This document shows, piece by piece, positions 7,127 through 11,119 of a stretch of 11,119 bases of DNA. The stretch is from an uncultured bacterium (GTDB lineage Bacteria > Pseudomonadota > Gammaproteobacteria > Burkholderiales > Burkholderiaceae_D). The notes beneath the pieces are model-generated. The model was given only the letters and a program-made list of their open reading frames with translations. It did no database searches and was not told where the DNA came from. How positions within the stretch are numbered: the stretch's first letter is position 1; every line of letters begins with the position of its first letter. Position numbers and translations under genes: made by a program. The stretch is from contig CAIQLE010000187.1 in the NCBI GenBank assembly GCA_903872555.1, forward strand, positions 1-11,119. The letters run 5' to 3'.

Positions 7127-7160
7127 AAAGCTTCGCCCTGCACCATCGGTTCAGGGCGAA
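7125..7160 (-). terminator. Strong hairpin with T-run ending the small membrane-protein gene
   Basis: CAGGGCGAA (7152-7160) pairs perfectly with TTCGCCCTG (7132-7140), a 9-bp stem with an 11-nt loop. Read on the minus strand, GC and then TTTTT (7129-7125) follow, a good intrinsic terminator for the gene at 7174-7254. On the plus strand it directly follows the MarR-like stop codon but lacks a U-tract, so it may act only partly in that direction. Confidence 0.7.
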
Positions 7161-7173
7161 CAAGTCTGTTTCC

Positions 7174-7254
7174 TCATTTCCGCGTTGCCAGATAGACCGC
7201 TATGCCAACAATAGCGGCTACCCCCAGTTCCAGCCCAACGATCACCCATTCCAT
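7174..7254 (-). CDS. 26-residue single-pass membrane protein, unknown function
   Basis: A tiny gene of 26 codons plus TGA. The product begins MEWVIVGLELGVAAIVG and continues as a hydrophobic helix ending in a TRK tail. Residues 3-23 would span the inner membrane with the basic C-terminus in the cytoplasm. AGGG lies 6 nt before the ATG (CAGGG-TACAGA-ATG), and an intrinsic terminator with its own T-run lies only 14 nt beyond the stop. A TATAAA about 20 bp upstream of the ATG could serve as a -10. The combination of RBS, membrane helix, charge pattern and dedicated terminator is better than chance. I do not recognise a family. Small proteins of this kind often modulate transporters or sensor kinases, but nothing here says which partner. 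It lies opposite the MarR-like gene, tail to tail. Confidence 0.6.
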   Translation of the reverse strand: MEWVIVGLELGVAAIVGIAVYLATRK

Positions 7255-7648
7255 TCTGTACCCTGCCTCGTCGTCCGTTTTATACGGGCTGATGATGCCA
7301 TAGCCCCGCGCTGCCTTACTGCCTCACTGCCACAAGCCGCCGCTATCACTGCTTCCTGACCATCTCATAAAAAATACTCAGTCTGACTGCCAATAGCTAT
7401 GTCAGGGAACCATCTTCATTTTTTCCTGTCTGAATTTTCTTTGCATTAACTTATTCAGCTCAGACTGAAGCTCAGGCCCTGACAAGGATTTCAAAAAAGA
7501 GCGGTCCTGAAAGCATCGATTAGTCATAGCTTGAGCAAAATCAAGTCAGCTTATGTCAGACCCGCTGAAGTGATGCAATTGCTTAATTGAACTGAAATGC
7601 TTGCCGGACTGATCGCATCCACAATTCATATCGAAAGAAAATCAACCT
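7255..7648. other. Gene-free region upstream of the PAS kinase
   Basis: No convincing ORF is found on either strand. Visible elements are the short palindrome CAGTCTGACTG (7379-7389), the far-spaced inverted pair GTCAGGG (7401-7407) and CCCTGAC (7477-7483), a direct repeat AGCTCAG around 7458-7475, and the FNR-like box at 7531-7544. It probably holds the promoter and leader of the kinase gene and the promoter of the small membrane-protein gene. Confidence 0.5.
7531..7544 (+). promoter_or_regulatory. FNR/ANR-like binding site
   Basis: TTGAGCAAAATCAA matches the FNR consensus TTGAT-N4-ATCAA at nine of ten defined positions. Its centre is about 111 bp upstream of the PAS kinase start. An AT-rich CTTAAT at 7582-7587 could be a -10, putting the box roughly 55-60 bp before a start point. 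Suggests oxygen-linked control of the kinase/regulator operon. Confidence 0.45.
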
Positions 7649-9082
7649 ATGCTGGAAGAAACCTGGCTAGCCGACCTGATTCATGAATCAGGCAATGAGG
7701 TCTATATTTTTGATGCCAACTCACTCGCTTTACTGGAAGTGAGTGAAGCAGTCCGACGCGACCTGCAGTATACAAATAATGAATTAGCAGAAAAATATGC
7801 GCCCCAAATCATGAGCGCATTATCAAGCGATCAGTTTCAGAAATTTGTGACACAACTGCGTACAGGAGAAGTTTCCCAGATCAGTTTACAGACGACGAGA
7901 CAACGTAAAGATGGCAGCCGGGACGAGATCATTTTGCAGCTCTCTTTTCTACAGCTGCAAACAGTATCAGCTCTGATCGCAGTCAGCCATAATGCACACA
8001 CTGAACACCCCTCTGCCAGACGCGCGGAAAGGCTGGCGCAAATTGAAGCGCATGTACCGGGCTTGTTATTCCAGATGCGCCAAAACACCTCAGGCATCTT
8101 GCAGTTTAATTTTCTGTCGCAAGCCTGCCATGATTTGCTAGGTCAGCCACCCGAAGCATTCTATGCAAACCCGACACGATTTTTCTCATTGATCATTAAA
8201 GAGGATCAGGAAAGCTGGAGGGAGCAATTGCAATTCTCAGCAATCCAACTCAGCGCATTAAACTGGGAAGGTCGCGTATGGATAGAAGCATGGCAGGATA
8301 ACAAATGGATCAGCTTGCGCGCGACGCCACGCGATGAAGGTAAAGATGGCATACAGTGGTCAGGCCTGATGACTAACATCAGTCACAGTAAGCAACAACA
8401 GGAAGAAATACTGCAGTCACGCAAAGAGCTGGCTGAACTCTCCCTGCATATGGACAGCATCAAGGAGCAGGAACGCGAGCGTATAGAACGCGATTTGCAT
8501 GATGACCTGGGTGGCAATCTGTCTGCACTGAAGATGATGCTGGAGCATGTATGGAAACAGCTACCCCCGACACCCTATATAGAGGAGCGCCGAATTTATC
8601 TGAATGAGCTGATCGATCGCTCCATCACCTCCATACATAAAATTGCCGCCGACCTCAGGCCCAGCATACTGAATGCCGGACTGATAGCTGCGCTGGATTG
8701 GCTGGCGCAGGAACATCAGGAGCAAAATGGCATTCCTTATCTATTCCGCACCAACACGTCTGAAATCATCATCGATCCCAAGCTGTCCACGCCTATCTTT
8801 CGGGTGGTTCAGGAAGCCTGCAATAACATTCGAAAACACGCACAGGCAAGCGCAGTAGAAATTCATGTATTTGACAGCGGTACAGAATTACTTCTGGAAG
8901 TTATCGACAATGGCTGCGGCATTGATGAACAAAAACGTCACGACCATAGTTCATTTGGCTTGCGCTGCATGGCTGAACGTGTGGCTGCCCTGGGCGGCCA
9001 ATTTACCATCGCTTCAGGCAAAGATAAAGGAACGATCATCTCGATTCATGTTCCTTTAGTCGAGCGGGATCTGATTCATTAA
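7649..9082 (+). CDS. Soluble PAS-containing sensor histidine kinase (HisKA_3, NarL-pairing type)
   Basis: A 477-residue kinase with no membrane segment, so probably cytoplasmic. Two PAS-like regions are visible: about 8-115 (VYIFDANSLALLEVSEA, then GYTNNEL-like YTNNELA, and RKDGS before the last strands) and about 132-245 (VPGLLFQMRQ, HDLLGQPPEAF, closing with WSGLMTNIS). A coiled linker (about 245-275) leads to HisKA_3 with ERIERDLHDDLGGNLSALK, phospho-acceptor H284. The HATPase_c domain has EACNNIRKHA (E389, N393), DNGCG (420-424) and SFGLRCMAERV (435-445). The sensor ligand is unknown; there is no obvious heme or flavin signature that I can name. The response regulator follows 21 nt after the stop and is the likely partner. 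The ATG has only a weak RBS (AAAGAAAA). An FNR-like box lies upstream. Confidence 0.88.
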   Translation: MLEETWLADLIHESGNEVYIFDANSLALLEVSEAVRRDLQYTNNELAEKYAPQIMSALSSDQFQKFVTQLRTGEVSQISLQTTRQRKDGSRDEIILQLSFLQLQTVSALIAVSHNAHTEHPSARRAERLAQIEAHVPGLLFQMRQNTSGILQFNFLSQACHDLLGQPPEAFYANPTRFFSLIIKEDQESWREQLQFSAIQLSALNWEGRVWIEAWQDNKWISLRATPRDEGKDGIQWSGLMTNISHSKQQQEEILQSRKELAELSLHMDSIKEQERERIERDLHDDLGGNLSALKMMLEHVWKQLPPTPYIEERRIYLNELIDRSITSIHKIAADLRPSILNAGLIAALDWLAQEHQEQNGIPYLFRTNTSEIIIDPKLSTPIFRVVQEACNNIRKHAQASAVEIHVFDSGTELLLEVIDNGCGIDEQKRHDHSSFGLRCMAERVAALGGQFTIASGKDKGTIISIHVPLVERDLIH

Positions 9083-9103
9083 TAAGATAAACAAGGAGCT
9101 GAT

Positions 9104-9763
9104 ATCAATAACGCGCACTGCCTGCGTGTATTCATTGCGGACGACCATGCCATAGTCCGTGAGGGCCTGAAACAAATTATTTCAGACAGTGGCGATATTC
9201 TGGTTACCGGTGAGGCAGATAGTGGCTTGCAGGCGATACAAAAGCTTCGCTGCGGTGAATATGATGTGCTGATACTGGACATCTCCATGCCGGATAAAAA
9301 TGGCATCGATGTACTTAAACAATTAAAAAAAGAACATCCAGAATTACCGGTGCTGATGCTCAGCATGCACAGAGAAGATCAATATGCGATTCGTGCCATG
9401 AAGGCTGGCGCATCAGGCTATCTGAATAAGCAAAGCGCACCGGCCGAGCTGATCAATGCCCTGCATGAACTTGCCCTTGGACGTAAATATGTAACGTCGA
9501 CGCTTGCGCAATCCATGGCAAATCGGCTTACTGAAATTCCTGACAGAGAAACCCATGAAGCGCTCTCCGACAGAGAATTTCAAACGCTGGTCATGATCGC
9601 CTCGGGGAAAAGTGTGAGTGACATCGCTACCGATCTCAAGCTTTCAGTCAAAACGATCAGCATGTATCGCGCACGACTGCTACAGAAAATGAAGCTCAGA
9701 CATAACGCCGAACTGACGCATTATGCCGTCCGTCACAGACTGGTACTCGACCTGTCGGATTAA
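9104..9763 (+). CDS. NarL/FixJ-family response regulator with probable ATC start
   Basis: A 219-residue REC + LuxR-HTH regulator, partner of the kinase just upstream. REC: RVFIADDHAIVREGL with D13/D14, phospho-acceptor D59 in VLILDISMP, switch S87, K109 in SGYLNKQS. HTH about 153-213 (LSDREFQTLVMIASGKSVSDIA, then VKTISMYRARLLQKM). The start is unusual. Between the in-frame stop (9083-9085) and TTG 9227 there is no ATG, GTG or TTG. TTG 9227 would delete the first 41 residues, including the catalytic acidic pair. AAGGAG (9093-9098) lies 5 nt before ATC 9104, and starting there gives a normal family N-terminus (xNNAHCLRVFIADDH). I therefore place the start at ATC. The alternative CTG 9122 has no RBS. 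The product is certain; the start codon is inferred. Confidence 0.82.
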   Translation: MNNAHCLRVFIADDHAIVREGLKQIISDSGDILVTGEADSGLQAIQKLRCGEYDVLILDISMPDKNGIDVLKQLKKEHPELPVLMLSMHREDQYAIRAMKAGASGYLNKQSAPAELINALHELALGRKYVTSTLAQSMANRLTEIPDRETHEALSDREFQTLVMIASGKSVSDIATDLKLSVKTISMYRARLLQKMKLRHNAELTHYAVRHRLVLDLSD

Positions 9764-9859
9764 AAAATTCCCATCAGCAGGAATTAAGCTATCAAAGGCG
9801 ATCATCCCTGACATAGCCCGCCGTATTGTCATGCGTCATACCGACCTAATACGCCAGGC

Positions 9860-10258
9860 TTAATTTTTAGTTTTGCACTTGGCATTACCAAAGCGCTGCA
9901 GGCACAAATTAGCAGCGCAATTGGCCGCATAGGTTTCCCGTCCAGCCTGATTAATGTCCACCATGCCGGGCTCATCGTAATACTCAGTCACCTGCCGCAT
10001 GCCGGGGCGGCATACGCTGCGATTCTGCGTTATGCCTGAATTTTTATTATTTGACTCCATCGAAGTCGATTCACAGATGGTGGAGCCATCCGGAACCATC
10101 ACCTGACGGCTGCGCTTGAAAATTTGCTGCCGCATGACGACAGGATAAGGTTTCAGGCCCTGATTCATACATTCATTATTAGCTTGCTGAAACTCCGGTG
10201 TGGCACAGGCAGATAACAGAACAAAGAGTAAGCTAAGTAGTGGTAAATGATGGCGCAT
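9860..10258 (-). CDS. Cysteine-rich lipoprotein, unknown function
   Basis: A 132-residue protein with a clear lipoprotein signal: short basic start MRHH, hydrophobic stretch, and lipobox L-S-A-C with C18 as the lipidated residue, then A-T-P, suggesting outer-membrane sorting. The mature part is polar and holds six further cysteines (C30, C62, C83, C114, C119, C128), enough for three disulfides in the periplasm. The C-terminal segment TYAANCAANLCLQRFGNAKCK has the densest cluster. I do not recognise a family. The ATG at 10258 has AAGGA about 7 nt upstream, so the start is sound. It stands alone downstream of the flhDC operon, after a probable terminator. A convergent response regulator gene lies on the other side. 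No context links it to flagella beyond proximity. Confidence 0.75.
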   Translation of the reverse strand: MRHHLPLLSLLFVLLSACATPEFQQANNECMNQGLKPYPVVMRQQIFKRSRQVMVPDGSTICESTSMESNNKNSGITQNRSVCRPGMRQVTEYYDEPGMVDINQAGRETYAANCAANLCLQRFGNAKCKTKN

Positions 10259-10350
10259 TATTTTTCCTTCAGTGGAATTTTTTCATATCAACCAAAAATT
10301 CAATCGACTTAACGAATATGAATACTGGCAAATAGGTTGTGCCACTGCTG

Positions 10351-10379
10351 AAAAAATTGTTCCTGATCATCAAACAGGA
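10351..10379 (-). terminator. Candidate intrinsic terminator downstream of flhC
   Basis: TCCTG (10361-10365) and CAGGA (10375-10379) form a 5-bp stem with a 9-nt loop. On the minus strand this is followed within four bases by six T (10356-10351). It lies about 80 bp past the flhC stop and before the lipoprotein gene, in the right orientation for the flhDC transcript. The stem is short. Confidence 0.45.
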
Positions 10380-10460
10380 CCCGATACCCCTTGATTTAGC
10401 TGAATACTCAAAGGCCGCTCCCTTTATTCCATCGTCTGAGGCCTCCAGTACAGACCAGCC

Positions 10461-11006
10461 TTAATGCACCAGTTCTGTGTTTGGCTCAATCCGCTTTTTT
10501 TTCCCGGCCCGTGAAGGCGGGTGACAGAGGCCGCAGCGATAGCCTCCATGCAAGGCATAGGTATGACCAAGGAAATGACCATGGCATTCTCTGCATTCGA
10601 CCAGAATCAGCATCTTGCTGTCAAAAAATCGTATCAGTGTCCATGCCCGGGTCAGCGACATGAGCGGCTCTTCACCTGCCTCTGGCGGCAGATGTTCCAG
10701 ATACAATTGGTAGGCTTTGATGACTGCTTCGACGCTGCACAAATTGGCATGCTGACGCATGAAGTGATATACGTTGATAAACAGGGACGCATGAATATTC
10801 GGCTGCCAGGCGATGAACCAGTCGGTTGAAAATGGCAGCATGCCTTTAGGCGGTGATACGCCACGCAATTCTTTGTAAAGTTTCAGCAGACGTTCGCGTG
10901 AGATCGTCGTTTCATTTTCCAGCATCTGCAAGCGCGCACCCAGCTTGATCAGATCGATGGCCAGCGAGATTTGCTGACCTTCATTGATGACACTTTTATT
11001 AGCGAT
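10461..11006 (-). CDS. flhC: Flagellar transcriptional activator FlhC (probable ATC start)
   Basis: Strong resemblance to FlhC: GARLQMLENE, SRERLLKLYKELRGVSPPKG, MLPFSTDWF, HASLFIN, AYQLYLE and LTRAWTL are all family signatures. The C-terminal zinc site is C138, C141, C158, C161 (CRECHG, then CGLCHPPSRA). FlhC and FlhD form the FlhD4C2 complex that activates class II flagellar promoters. The full product is about 181 residues. No ATG, GTG or TTG exists in frame between the stop at 11027-11025 and TTG 10931, and TTG 10931 would remove the conserved first helix. GGGAG lies 6 nt before ATC 11006-11004, and reading from there gives xANKSVINEGQQISLAIDL, matching the usual FlhC start (M-x-K-S-V). 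Gene identity is firm; the ATC start is inferred. The gap to flhD is 24 nt. Confidence 0.9.
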   Translation of the reverse strand: MANKSVINEGQQISLAIDLIKLGARLQMLENETTISRERLLKLYKELRGVSPPKGMLPFSTDWFIAWQPNIHASLFINVYHFMRQHANLCSVEAVIKAYQLYLEHLPPEAGEEPLMSLTRAWTLIRFFDSKMLILVECRECHGHFLGHTYALHGGYRCGLCHPPSRAGKKKRIEPNTELVH

Positions 11007-11030
11007 AATGCTCTCCCGTTTGCATCAACA

Positions 11031-11119
11031 TCAGACGATCTCTTGAATCCCTTTTTTCGCCATCAAAATGACGGCATGTGCCTGCATCAGCGATCGCTCA
11101 TGTGCACAACTGATAGATC
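11031..11119 (-). CDS. flhD: FlhD C-terminal end (5' part outside window)
   Basis: The last 29 codons of a frame that enters from the right edge and stops at TGA 11033-11031. The tail (HERSLMQAHAVILMAKKG, then IQEIV) aligns with the C-terminal helix of betaproteobacterial FlhD, where a D/ERxMxQxHAAILMA pattern is usual. Its position directly upstream of flhC on the same strand confirms the call. The N-terminal and DNA-binding parts cannot be seen. Confidence 0.8.
   Translation of the reverse strand, partial: SISCAHERSLMQAHAVILMAKKGIQEIV

Noticed and set aside
9766..9785. AATTCC/GGAATT hairpin after the second response regulator
   Set aside because: The stem is AT-rich and weak and no T-run follows, so I do not call it a terminator.
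10521..10829. 102-codon plus-strand ORF opposite flhC
   Set aside because: Antisense shadow of a firmly identified FlhC.

Overview
The window looks like a piece of a betaproteobacterial chromosome of moderate GC, probably Burkholderiales and perhaps close to Oxalobacteraceae. The grounds are an FlhD tail and an FlhC of the betaproteobacterial type, a TonB-dependent receptor, and NarL-type two-component pairs. No rRNA, tRNA, IS element, phage gene or CRISPR array is visible. The taxonomy is an inference from protein style only.

Layout: (1) 1-300, the end of a TonB-dependent outer-membrane receptor and its terminator. (2) 299-2303, minus strand, a NarL-family response regulator and its membrane-bound HisKA_3 histidine kinase, overlapping each other and convergent with the receptor. 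(3) 2416-4161, plus strand, a Kef-type (CPA2) cation/proton antiporter with a C-terminal RCK_N domain. (4) 4204-6463, minus strand, a tightly overlapped three-gene operon: polyprenyl-phosphate GT2 glycosyltransferase, GtrA-like flippase, and YdjC/ChbG/HpnK-family deacetylase. This is the gene set expected for making, deacetylating and flipping a lipid-linked amino sugar for envelope decoration. (5) 6761-7126, plus strand, a short MarR-like winged-helix regulator, followed by a 26-codon membrane-protein gene on the minus strand (7174-7254) with its own RBS and terminator. (6) 7255-7648, a gene-free stretch with an FNR-like box. (7) 7649-9763, plus strand, a soluble kinase with two PAS-like regions, and its NarL-type response regulator. 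(8) 9860-10258, minus strand, a cysteine-rich lipoprotein of unknown function. (9) 10461-11119, minus strand, flhC and the end of flhD, the flagellar master regulator, running in from beyond the right edge.

The most unusual observation concerns translation starts. Both the second response regulator (9104) and flhC (11006) lack any in-frame ATG, GTG or TTG at the expected N-terminus. In each, a good Shine-Dalgarno sequence sits 5-6 nt before an in-frame ATC codon exactly where homologues begin. Ordinary gene callers would truncate both proteins (to TTG codons at 9227 and 10931). Also worth checking are the unlisted small membrane-protein gene, the amino-sugar operon (similar in logic to Francisella NaxD/FlmF2 and Bordetella Lgm lipid A modification), and the FNR-like site before the PAS kinase.
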